This document shows positions 54,801 through 64,000 of a stretch of 64,000 bases of DNA, piece after piece. Below the pieces are notes generated by a model. It was not told the DNA's origin, did not search any database, and saw only the letters and a list, made by a program, of their open reading frames with translations. Made by a program: the position numbers and the translations under genes. This DNA is from Rhinopithecus roxellana (Eukaryota; Chordata; Mammalia; Primates; Cercopithecidae). The DNA is taken from NCBI RefSeq assembly GCF_007565055.1, contig NC_044568.1:24687936-24751935 (forward strand), read 5' to 3'. Positions within the stretch are counted from its first letter, which is position 1; every line of letters starts with the position of its first letter.

Positions 54801-54829
54801 ATCAGTGCTCTGCAGATGCAGTTTCAAGT
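39644..54829 (-). CDS. ATP6V0D1: ATP6V0D1, V-type proton ATPase subunit d1 (exons 8 to 2; first exon outside)
   Basis: Subunit d of the membrane V0 sector of the V-ATPase. It caps the c-ring on the cytosolic side and joins the ring to the central stalk (D/F) so that ATP hydrolysis drives proton pumping into lysosomes, endosomes and the Golgi. Coding parts from 5' to 3' on the minus strand: 54829-54658, 45851-45673, 44311-44232, 40464-40387, 40263-40087, 39986-39909, 39805-39644. They total 926 bases, giving residues 44-351 of a 351-residue protein; the first 43 residues lie beyond the right edge. All joins keep phase and all introns have GT-AG ends. The visible protein matches the human d1 sequence as far as I recall, fitting the extreme conservation of this all-helical V-ATPase AC39 family. 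It is the ubiquitous isoform (d2 is the osteoclast/kidney one). It converges on HSD11B2. Confidence 0.97.
39909..39986 (-). CDS. ATP6V0D1: ATP6V0D1 exon 7
   Basis: 26 codons, EYKLLFEGAGSNPGDKTLED then RFFEHE, between acceptor ctggccag and donor gtgagtct. Confidence 0.96.
40087..40263 (-). CDS. ATP6V0D1: ATP6V0D1 exon 6
   Basis: 59 codons from [20 protein letters not shown] to YEQVKNVADYYP. The acceptor is ccacag and the donor gtgagt. Confidence 0.97.
40387..40464 (-). CDS. ATP6V0D1: ATP6V0D1 exon 5
   Basis: 26 codons, AYLESFYKFCTLLGGTTADA then MCPILE, with acceptor ctctgcacag and donor gtgagt. Confidence 0.97.
40843..41143 (+). mobile_element. AluS/AluY element
   Basis: Sense Alu from ggccggatgcggtggctca. 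Flanks aaaaccaggtgt and aaaacaggtgtc are the target duplication. Confidence 0.88.
42661..42694 (+). repeat. CA repeat with alternating purine-pyrimidine flanks
   Basis: acacgtacac then (AC)n, preceded by gcgcgtgcgt and followed by gtgtgtat, so some 55 bases alternate purine and pyrimidine almost without break. Confidence 0.9.
42785..42960 (+). mobile_element. MIR element
   Basis: Has cagtgacttattatgtggct, agccttcagtttccccattt and ggggataatgacacc. Confidence 0.65.
43000..43290 (+). mobile_element. L2 element
   Basis: L2-type run: acttctggccttacattcaa, agccctgggtaacttgatcc, tgcctgccacttggcacatg. Confidence 0.65.
44232..44311 (-). CDS. ATP6V0D1: ATP6V0D1 exon 4
   Basis: 80 bases: two bases of a split Ala, then AFFQDCISEQDLDEMNIEII and RNTLYK. 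The donor is gtaatg. Confidence 0.97.
44312..45672 (-). other. ATP6V0D1: ATP6V0D1 intron 3
   Basis: A 1.4 kb intron, unique sequence, no Alu. I see nothing else in it. Confidence 0.88.
45673..45851 (-). CDS. ATP6V0D1: ATP6V0D1 exon 3
   Basis: 179 bases from YSYMIDNVILLITGTLHQRS to AELYNAILVDTPL, with split codons at both ends. The donor is gtgagc. Confidence 0.97.
49200..49498 (+). mobile_element. AluJ element
   Basis: Sense, diverged; ends in a short (AAAT)n-like tail. It is followed closely by a second Alu in the same orientation. Confidence 0.85.
49508..49806 (+). mobile_element. AluS element
   Basis: Sense Alu from gggcgggtgtggtggctca to an A-rich end. Confidence 0.87.
54658..54829 (-). 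CDS. ATP6V0D1: ATP6V0D1 exon 2
   Basis: 172 bases from a split Asp, LKLHLQSTDYGNFLANEASP, to EPLASFLDFI and a split Thr. The acceptor is gggtttcag and the donor gtgagtg. Confidence 0.97.
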
Positions 54830-55649
54830 CTGAAACCCAAGGGTAGGGGGTGAGGGCTAGCCTTGCTGGGCCTCCCCAAGGGTCCCAAGTCCCCATTCCC
54901 ACCCCGATCAGCCCCCGTTCTCCCCTGCAGTTGTGTCCCACTACTACCCTGACCTCCATCTCCCTGTTGGCTCAGGGACTACCACAGGGCAATCAGCTAA
55001 GGCCCTGGAGATGCACCAGATCTTTGGGCCACAATCCAGGACATGGGGCCCCAAAGTTCGAGCATAAGAGGAATAGTTCCTCCCCAACATGACCAGAAAG
55101 CCTGGGAAACTCTAATCCACAACCCAGTCTTTGAGGCCCTTCTGTATGCTAAGCTGTAGGCTGGCCCTAACCTAGAGCAGGTAAGTCATGAGTCCTGCAC
55201 TCCAGGGCCTCAGGGTCAGAGGGGCAAGCCAACATACCCCGAGGCAGACACGAGGCACATGAAATACAGGAGATGCCTAAAGCTATGGAGTGGAGTGGAG
55301 AGGGCACCAAAGATCAGACTGAGAAAATGAGAAGGCCACAAAAGGCTGGGCCACAGCAAAGGGCAGGCGCAAGAAAGTATAAAGGAAACAGCCAGGAGGA
55401 GGGTGTGAGTGACAAGTGGCCTTCAGGGCAAATGAGTGGCATGCAGGGGAGGTGAGGCTGACAGGAAAGACTGAGCACCCCTTCAGAGTGGCCGGAGGCA
55501 GGCAGACCAATCCTGAGGGCTCTCCTGAGCATTCAGAGATGGGGTGAGGGAAAAGGAAGCAGAGGCAGAGCAGAAGGGCCCGGGGGAAGCAGGCCAGGGA
55601 AGAGGCAGTGGGATCCTGATGAGAACCTAACAACAGTCTCCCAGAGTGT

Positions 55650-55782
55650 TTTGTTTTGTTTTTGTTTTTGTTTAGAGATGGCATCTTCCTATGTTCCCAG
55701 GCTGAACTTGAACTCCTAGGCTCAAGCGGTCCTCTGGCCTCAGCCTCCCAAGTAGCTGGGACTATAGGTATGTGCTAGCTAG
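55650..55782 (-). mobile_element. Alu monomer or half-Alu (antisense)
   Basis: (TTTTG)n tail, agagatggcatcttcctatg, then cctcagcctcccaagtagct; only about 130 bases. Confidence 0.65.
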
Positions 55783-55784
55783 AG

Positions 55785-56150
55785 TGATCTTTTTAAAACA
55801 CAAGGCAGACCATGCCATTCATTGGCCTGAAACTCTCCCCTACTCCTACTTCACTCAGAAAGGGAGTCCCTTCCAGAGCCTTCATGTGGTGGTCCCACCA
55901 TCCCCCCTCTACCTCTCTGACTTAGGTCCTGTGGTTCCCCCATGCTCACTATCCCCAGCCATGTCCCCACCTCAGGGCCCTTCCCTGTCTCCTGGCCTGA
56001 AAATGGAGCTGTCTCCCTCCCTTCCCTCAGATCTTCCCTCACACAACCCCACTTCAGAGGCTTCTCCACCAGCCCATCACTGTCCCTTCACTTGTGTTAT
56101 ACTTCTCAGCAGTACTTATCCCACCCGATACAGGACACAGAAGCTCCCTT
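55785..56150 (+). mobile_element. L2 element
   Basis: Carries aaaacacaaggcagaccatg, ggcctgaaactctcccctac and a late tgttatacttctcagcagta, all L2-type. Confidence 0.6.
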
Positions 56151-57108
56151 GGGACAGTACCAAGGGCAGTGGCTGAGAAGAGACCCAGGCACATGTTAGC
56201 GGAGGCTGGCTTGGAAGACTACATGCCTCTCCGTCCCCTGGGAAGGCTGCCCAGGGGATCAAAGGCGGAGCTGCACTTGGGACCACCTCCACACGCTATC
56301 CTGGCCACGGCCTCCGCAGGTGTCTTTGAGGCTCAGGAGACCATGCTATCCTGGGTTGTTTAGAGAGGGAGGGAAGTGAGGCATATAACCTTCTACAGGC
56401 TTAGGGGACCCCAGTGATGCCCCTCCTGCTGTACTCCATCAGGAGAAGACAGCCCCAACCTGGAGTCAGGCGTGCTAAAAGAGAGATGGAAGACAGCATG
56501 TTGAAGGTAGGGGTATGCACAGGTCTCTGGAATGGACGCCTTCCACCTGCATCTCTAGGGGGCTGGTGGCAGGCTGTACTCATGACCTCTGTGGCTCCTG
56601 GATACTCATGGAGTGAACTTCAACCTCCAGAGGCCTGCAGGAGACACCTGCTGCCTTCACCATCACTCTGCAATTGACCACTACTTTCCTCCCATGGCCA
56701 CCCAAAAGGGCATAAAAGAGAGAGCCAGGTAGGGCAGGCAGAAGCCACCAGCCCCTGTTCTGCTCTGTGGACCCCAATGCCTTTTTGCCTGGGAGATGTG
56801 CACTCTCCTACATCCTTACTCCAGGCCGTCTGCAATGAGCCCTTGCCCTGGGATCTCTTCTCCCACATCCTTACCACATCTAACCAAGTCCCAGCTACTC
56901 CTAGAGTAAGGCATGGGTGAGAAAAGGTGCTTTGCTCAGTAAACTTGGGTGGTTGCAGTATTTCATTACCCGTTTGGTTGTTAACTGTTCTTAACTGTAA
57001 TTGATGGTCATTGCTGAAATAATATATTGCCTGTATTTCTACCTCTAGAAGTGGGTTTCATGTGCTAGATTTTAATATCCTTGAGCTTGGGCAAGTGTGC
57101 AAGCCTCT

Positions 57109-57398
57109 TTTTTTTTTTGTTTTTTTTGAGACAGAATCTCACTCTGTTGCCCAGGTTGGAGTGCAGTGGCACAATCTCGGCTCACTACAGCCTCTGCCTC
57201 CTGGGTTTTAACGATTCTCCTGCCTCAGCCTCCTGAGTAGCTGGGACTACAGGCCCATGCCACCATGCCTGGCTAATTTTTTTTTATTTTTAGTAGAGAC
57301 GGGGTTTCACTATGTTGGCCAGGCTGGTCTCGAACTCCTGACCTCGTGATCCGCCCACCTCAGCCTCCCAAAGTGCTAGGATTACAGGCGTGAGCCAC
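57109..57398 (-). mobile_element. AluS element (antisense)
   Basis: Runs from the T-run before gagacagaatctcactctg to ggcgtgagccac, with gtgtgcaa on both sides as the likely target duplication. Confidence 0.88.
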
Positions 57399-60300
57399 GT
57401 GTGCAACTCTTTTTAAAAGAAACATGGTTTATTTGTACAAAACTGAGAGATTGTTAATGCCCCTGATGTGGTTTTTGTGGATGTGAAATGGTGAGAATAT
57501 TAACTGGTTCCTCTTACTGTGGTATTAAAATGAAGCCTTCTTAATTTATCAAAGTCATGTTCATGCTCTGATTTTATATACTTGGGGTTCTGGCCCAGGC
57601 CCAGCAAGTGCTGAAATCTCCACTAGGGGAAGCTGCGAAGCGGATGGCAGCTGGGAGCCAGGACTGGAATACAGTTCTCTGGGTCAGACCCAGGCACTGG
57701 TGAGGCAGCTGCCAGACCAAACCTGTCTGCTTATTCACACAGCCACTGCAGCCAGCCAAGAGCCCTTCTCAGGCCAGGAGACTTCTTCCTTTTCAGCTAT
57801 AGCCTGGGCCTAGAGGCCAGGCCAGATGTACAGGGTGAGCTCCAGGGAAAAACTCAGTCCTTTGGGTGGTGGCACTCCTGCCAGTGACTCTACTATTCCC
57901 TGAGACTGGGAGTCTGGACCCCAGTCTGGCCTCCTGATCCCTCCCCTCCAAAGCACCAGGGGCTGCGCCTCACCCGGGCATCTGTGTACACACTGCTCTT
58001 CCAGGCCCTGGCACAGGCTGCTGGGAGGCTTCCCCGAGTGAGCTGTCACCTCCCACTCAGGATCCTCATGAGCTCTCAAGCAGCATGAAACTTCCTCTGC
58101 TCCAGCCTCCCACTTTGCTCCACATGGCTTCTCTCCCTAGCTCAGCAACTTCCCCACTGCCAAGCACCTTTCCCCTCCCCAGGCCTCCATGACTCTCTAT
58201 CCAACACCTGGCACTGGTCAGCGGGGAGTCCCCTCATCCCAACATGAAGTGGGCAACCCAGATCTACTCTAACTGGAAACACATGGGCTGTACAGTGTAC
58301 TCAGCCCCATGACAGGAGCAACCTGTGTGCCGGACCTCTCAGCCATGCCCATTTCAGCCTCAGGAACAGAAATCAGATAGAACATGAAACCTGTCCAGAG
58401 TCCCAAAGCTGGGTGGGGCATAGAGGGGCTGGGAGGTGCAGCAGGCCTGAGGGATTGTCTGTCCCCAGATCTGGTCTCCTCCTCTCCTCCCCACTCTGCA
58501 CCTCCTTTACTGCTCTCTTCCCCAGTCCTTGACCCAGGACAGGCTTTTCAGATATGGACTCAGCTGTCCAGACAGATTTCAGTCCCAGATGAGCTGGCAG
58601 GTGGTGGCAGAGGGGTGGGAGAAGCCAGGGCATGCCTTCTTCCCCTCCTCGGAGGCAGCCTGGACACTCACTGCTCACCTGACAGGCATGGACTGTCAGC
58701 ACTGTCACTGGACTGTCATCACTCAGGAACAAGTCCCTCTGGCATCCCTTGTGGCACCATCCATTCCTAGAGAATCCAGGAATGTGTGCACATGAATGAG
58801 GGGGCAAAGCCAAGCAACGGGCTCTCTTCTGCAGGCCCCCCACTCCTGGACTCAGCATGGGCCTCCAAGCAAACACCCCTGTGCCTTGGCTGCTGCATTC
58901 TGCTGACGCCGCATCTGGGGAAGCCACGGCTCCAAGCACTGCTGGAACGCAGGCGGCCGGGTGGTTTCTGCTGGCGTTTGTCAGATCAGAGCAAACTCGG
59001 GAGACTCTACTGAGAATCCTGCCCAAGGCCTGAGGAATCTTCCTTACCAGGAAACTTACTTTTTAAAAGCCCCCAGGGATGATGTCAAAGGGCCGTTCCA
59101 GACCACTTTCCCTGGCCAAACCCCACATCTCCCTGTGACCCAGGGAAGGGGGACAGCCTGTCAGCCAAGAAGGCGACTTACAGGAGGAGGCCTACTGAAC
59201 CCTCGGCTCACCCATGAGGAGACCACACAAGGCTTCTAAACCAGCTCCGACCCTGTTAGAGAAACCTGGCTCCCAGACCCAGTGGCTGGCAGCCCCAAGC
59301 CCTAAGACAGTACCGGTCAGGGCTAGGACAAGGCTGGTTGGGATGCTCCCTCCTCCCCAGCTTCCTGCTCTCTCTGAGGGATGCGGAGGAGGGGATGTGA
59401 CTGGGAGGGGACGTGACTGGGAGCAGGATCTAAGCACAGAAGGAGAGGCCTGGAACTTGTTGAGAGCTTCGTGGGAGACCTGGCCACCCAGCCCTGGCCC
59501 AGCCCCTGAGGGCAGCCAAGGACGGCAGGGGCTCTGGGAAGCCAGGGGTTAGTTCTGCTCTGGGCCTTGGGCTCAGCAATCTAGCAGCCTGACAGCCTCG
59601 GTGATGGCCACTGAGAGGCCCAGACGTGCCCGGCCGAGGCATGAGCAAGTAGTGTTCTGGCTAGCACAGACTCGGGGGACTGCTCTGGTCTACCCACAAG
59701 CCCAGCTGTCTACCCCAAATCCTCCCATCCATGGCCCAACACCAGGAATGTCTGGCCAGCTTGGGATCTCCCACAGTAAAAGACTTCCTTGGAGGCCGAT
59801 TTCTCATGTTCAAGAAGATGATGCTGCTCTCAGGAAGTTCTCTCTGCTGTCTGACCTAAACCCCAACTCAGAGAAGCAGCAGACCAACTCAGTCTCCCGG
59901 TGTCTCCAGCCTTCCCTCAGGCCTAGGCTTGCTCCTCAGTCTGCACCCCGGGACGTTCCCACACCTCCTCTGCGTCCCACATTCTTGTCCCCATGTTCAG
60001 ATGACTCTCCCTCCAACTCCTTCTCCTGGCACTACCCAGGCCTTCTGCCCTATATCTTGGCTCCCTACTCCCAAGTCCACTCTCCACACCATCAACAGAA
60101 TGAAGTCCTCCAAATCAAATGGTTTGCTGTCACCTTCACCTAGCAGTCCATGTGACCCTGGAGCTGGAGCTCTGCCCTCTACCACAGCCTGGGAGGCCCC
60201 GTGCCCTCAGCCCTAGTATTACCTCAGCCCTTGACTGGTCTAACAGTGCTACTTGCTGGCCAGAGTGACCTTCCTGTGATCTCTGCTCCAGCAAGTGTTC

Positions 60301-63300
60301 CAGGGAAGTCCACAGGCTGCTGGAGAGAGAAGCCCTTAAAGTGCAGGAAATAGTGCTGCTTTCTCAGGCCCATGGAGAGGCTGGGTTGGGAAGACACACC
60401 CCCAGCCTGGAAAGTGAGAATCCCTGCCCTCCCGCCTCCACAGGCCGGCCCTGTCCACCCTGAGGTTGCCTGTGTCAAGGACCATTGCCCTGGTTCCAGC
60501 AGGGGCAGCTGAGGTCTTTGAAGAGGCCTGAGAAGGTTGCAGCCTAAGACCCACCTGGCATGGCTGCCCCTCTCAGGGGTCGCCAGGCTGCACCAGACTC
60601 AGGCTGGCCACATAGTGGGCCCCAGCTGGCACCCCTATCACCCTAGCCCTTGATTAGTAAGAGGGCATAGGACACTCAGCCTGCCCAGTGCTTTCTGCTC
60701 TCTGTGTGACAAAGTATGGGCTTGGCAGCCAGCATCAGACAGGCCTTGAGAGGTGGCAGCTGGGCAGCCCTGCCCCCGCCCACTTCCTGAAACTTTTCCC
60801 AGATCCTGCCAACCCAGAAGGGGATCTTTCAGCCTCTCCAGGGCTCCCAGGGTCTGATGGCACACAGCCTTTTCAGCCCCCAGGCCTCTGCAGTTCCTCC
60901 CCAAGGGCCACAGGGAGGCAGAAAGGAGGGTCCTGGTCCATGCCAGGGGGTTGGTCCCACATGCCCCTGGGCCCAGTAGGCATGGAGGCAGCCCCTGGCC
61001 AGCACACTAGGCGGGGCAGCCCCGCTCGAGGCTCCCCCGTGGCCTCATGGCCAGCCCATGGAGGGGTCTTGCTGGCCAGCTGGCCACGGCAGAGTGTGAG
61101 AGGACAGTGTGTTCCCAGACTTTACTTCTGCTTTTCCAGAGGTCACTCAGTGAGGCTCTCCTGGGGAGCTCAGGGGTTTTCAGGAATTGAGGCCCATTGA
61201 ATGGAACCAGATGTGAGAACATGCTCCCTAGACTCTGGTGTGCCCACATTGCCATTCTCTGCCAGGGTGGCAGAGCCTTGGAGCCTGTTCTACCACTCCC
61301 CTGGGCCTTGCTGAGAAGTCTGCTTCGAAGGGACTAGACCTGGGCTCTACCTCCAATGCCACAACTTCTACTGGCTCAAAGCAGGAAAACTCAGACAGAT
61401 GGACTGATGTGGACAGATGGCCAGGCTGGTGGCCCAACAAAGTGAGAGCTGCCCTACTCTTCCTCGGTGAATGTGCTGAGCCTGACCTACTCCCTAGGCT
61501 CAGGGGTGGGAGGAGACCCTTTTTTTCATATCAGCTCCAAAGCAGATGTGTGCACTGGCTGGCTAGATCTGCAGGGTCAGAGCACCACATCTGGAACTCT
61601 CAGTGTGGGAGCCACAGCATGAAAACCATTAACCCTGGGTTTACCTGGGGCCTGCAGCACAGTATGAGTGTCCTCTTCAGTTCCCAGGCCTCTGCCAGGG
61701 CCTTTTGCAGGCTCTCTGCGAACCTCACGTAACACCAATTGACTGAGTAACCCCAAGTTCCAACACTTCCTATCAAATGCCAGCTTTCCCCCCTCTCCTC
61801 CATGCCACCTGCTATTCCCCATCCAGAGCCTTGGCACTACCACCCTCAACTGGGGTGTCCATGGCACCTTTCCCTGGCCAGTGCAGGCCCACCCATCACC
61901 TATCAGCTGACCTATCCCACAGTCCCGGCCCCCTCTGCAGATCCATTTTGCCAGATCACTGGCTTCATGACATCATTCCTTAGGCAGCTGAGTAGGACAG
62001 GGGAGAAAGAATCTGGGCTTCAGAGCCTCAAGGACTTGGGTTCAAATCCTGTCTACAAACTGGCCCTAAAACACTTGTGGAATCTCTCTGGAACCAGGCC
62101 CCTGGCCAGCCACCAGGTAACAGATTCTGCCGTGCCAGCCTCCCAGGGCACTGCACGGACACTGAGCAAAGGCAGTGGTTTACAGAAAGCTGAGCACAGC
62201 ATACCATAGTCCATTTCTCCTGGCAAACACCATGAGCCCAGCAGTGTGTAGCCTTCACTTCAGGCTGTTGCTTAGGCTGTCCTACTAAGTTCTGTACAGA
62301 ATGTACCTGTTCCTCCTCTCCATGGTCTATCCCAACCCTTTCCCAGGCCTCTAGCATGTCCTCTTCCCTGTCATAAAGCCTGCAGGGGACCTTGTGCAGT
62401 ATGAGCATGCTAACACTCTGCTATCTCCTGGGGAAAGAGAAACAGGGCTGGCTCAAGATCCGGGGCTCCTGTCCCCAAACCTACATCTCATCTATCAGCA
62501 AGATCATAGAGAGCTCTGAGCAGCCCCAGCAACCTGGATAGAGAGAGGCAAGGACAGAACTCTGCACCACCCACCACACCCTGAGTTGCCCTGAGGGTCT
62601 CGGAAGCAGGCAGGAGGTAGTATAGCCAAGGGCAGCTCTTGCTTCATGGGAAACCTCTGGGCTGGCAGGCCAGCAGTCTTGGGATGAACCTGGAGTCTCT
62701 TGCTGGCACGGTCACATGCAAGTTACTAGGTTTCAGGTGGCTGAGGCAGAGCTCCTGCAGGGAAAGGGCGGTAAATTCTCCTTCCTCGGTCCCTGGACCC
62801 ACATTTTGTTTCATGCTAGAGGTTTTTCAGTGAAGGGAGGCACTCACAGTAGAGGAATGGGGCCGATCTGCAGAGATGGTCCAGCTGACACCAGGGGCCA
62901 GTGGCACCGACCACTAGCAACATCAGACACAGGGATCAAATGGGAGAGTCACCTCCCAAGTCCAGGAAGCAAAAGGATGTCTGCCCTGGGTTCATGACCC
63001 CACTCCCTGCTCTGAGACAGGTGGCAGGTGGTGGCAGAGACGTATTTAATTACCCTCATACTCTCAGGAACACCTTGTCCCTGTGGCTGGGAGGATGAAA
63101 GCATTTCTCACATCCTAGGAGGAAGTCAACTCGTTTGACAGTCAGGAGGGTGCCAGGCAGGCGACAGTCCCATGTGCCAAAGGGAGGGGCACAACTGGTT
63201 ACTGCTGCACCCAGGGCAAGTTCCAAGAAGCTCTCCTCTGACTGAGTGGAGATCCACCTGGACAGCCCCTCACCAGGCTGTCCCCACCCAGGCCCGAAGG

Positions 63301-63668
63301 CTCCATGGGACTGACATGTCCCAGGAGACACAGAGCTTGCAGGGCAGCTTCCCTATGTTCCCTGGCCACAGCCCAGCCTGAGAATCAGACAACCCAGCCT
63401 CACCCTGGGAGGTGGGGGCCACACCTTCCTCTGTTGATGCCCTGCACTTTGACCGAAGCGAGCTCTTTCTTCTCCACGTTTGCCACCACAGTTACAGAAC
63501 CTGCAGGTTGGAGTGGATCTGGAGCTGTGAAGAAGAGCTTCTTTTCATTTTCCCAAAGATGTGAGTTTGCCTGGGCATGAGTAAGAGATAAACTGGTCTG
63601 GCCTGGCCAGATGCCAGGTAGCCCAAGGAAGGCCAGTTATGGCAATGTACTGTGCTCAAAAGCTGGCT

Positions 63669-63967
63669 GAGGCTGGGTACGGTGGCTCACACCTATAATC
63701 CCAGCATTTTGGAAGGCCAAGGTGGGGGAATCACTTGACCCCAGGGAGTTTGAGACCAGCCTGGGCAACACAGTGAGACCTAGTCTCCACAAAAAATAAA
63801 ACAAAATGAGCCCAGCACGGTGGTGTGTGCCTGTAGTCTCAGCTACCTGGGAGGCTAAGGTGGGAGGATGGCTCGAGTCTAGGAGGTTGAGGCTGCAGTG
63901 AGCCAAGATCATGCCACTGCACTCCAGCCTGGGAGACAGAGGAAGACTGACTCAAAAAAAAAAAAAC
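63669..63967 (+). mobile_element. AluJ element
   Basis: Sense Alu from ggctgggtacggtggctca to a 13-base A-run. Confidence 0.87.
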
Positions 63968-64000
63968 CTGGAACATGCCCTTGTCTAGCTTCTAGGTCTG

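Larger units (their letters stand above)
54830..64000 (-). other. ATP6V0D1: ATP6V0D1 intron 1 (part, runs off the right edge)
   Basis: At least 9.2 kb. Exon 1 (start codon and 43 residues) must lie to the right. It contains an Alu fragment (about 55650), an L2 (55785-56150), an AT-richer patch around an Alu (56930-57570) and an Alu at the far end; otherwise unique GC-rich sequence with no gene I can support. Confidence 0.85.

Overview
This is a gene-bearing stretch of a primate nuclear genome. Every coding exon that can be recognised belongs to a vertebrate gene split by introns with GT-AG boundaries, and the introns and spacers are full of Alu, L1, L2 and MIR repeats. Several Alus carry the base changes typical of Old World monkey AluY subfamilies, so I infer a cercopithecid (macaque, baboon or relative) rather than a human. 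The order ZDHHC1 - HSD11B2 - ATP6V0D1 is the one found on human chromosome 16q22.1.

Layout. (1) 1-17,340: the 5' half of ZDHHC1 on the minus strand. Three coding exons (121-20, 1771-1596, 7286-7041) join in frame and end inside the catalytic DHHC cysteine-rich domain; the rest of the gene lies left of the window. A CpG-rich block at about 16,900-17,340 with a strong minus-strand donor looks like its promoter and non-coding first exon. (2) 17,340-31,740: an intergenic spacer. Its left part is packed with Alus (17.8-24.6 kb), followed by an Alu-free AT-richer block (24.6-26.7 kb) and sparser repeats. (3) 31,740-38,670: the complete HSD11B2 gene on the plus strand, with a CpG-island promoter, five coding exons giving 405 residues, a short 3'UTR and a poly(A) signal. 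(4) 39,140-64,000: ATP6V0D1 on the minus strand, coding exons 8 to 2 (residues 44-351). Exon 1, with the first 43 residues and the promoter, lies beyond the right edge. HSD11B2 and ATP6V0D1 converge, with poly(A) signals about 0.5 kb apart.

The three genes are separate transcription units, not a pathway: a palmitoyltransferase of the ER/endosome, an ER cortisol-inactivating dehydrogenase, and a subunit of the proton-pumping V-ATPase. All the intact reading frames of HSD11B2 and ATP6V0D1 seen here look functional, with active-site residues present and no frameshifts.

I did not find an undescribed biological system. The points most worth a second look are a possible ZDHHC1 start-codon difference, a TATA-like box in the HSD11B2 GC-rich promoter, a (UG)24 tract in the ATP6V0D1 3'UTR, a G-run-rich short intron in HSD11B2, and several nested or chimeric Alu insertions whose target-site duplications can be read directly. 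Repeat subfamily names and boundaries were judged by eye and are approximate.
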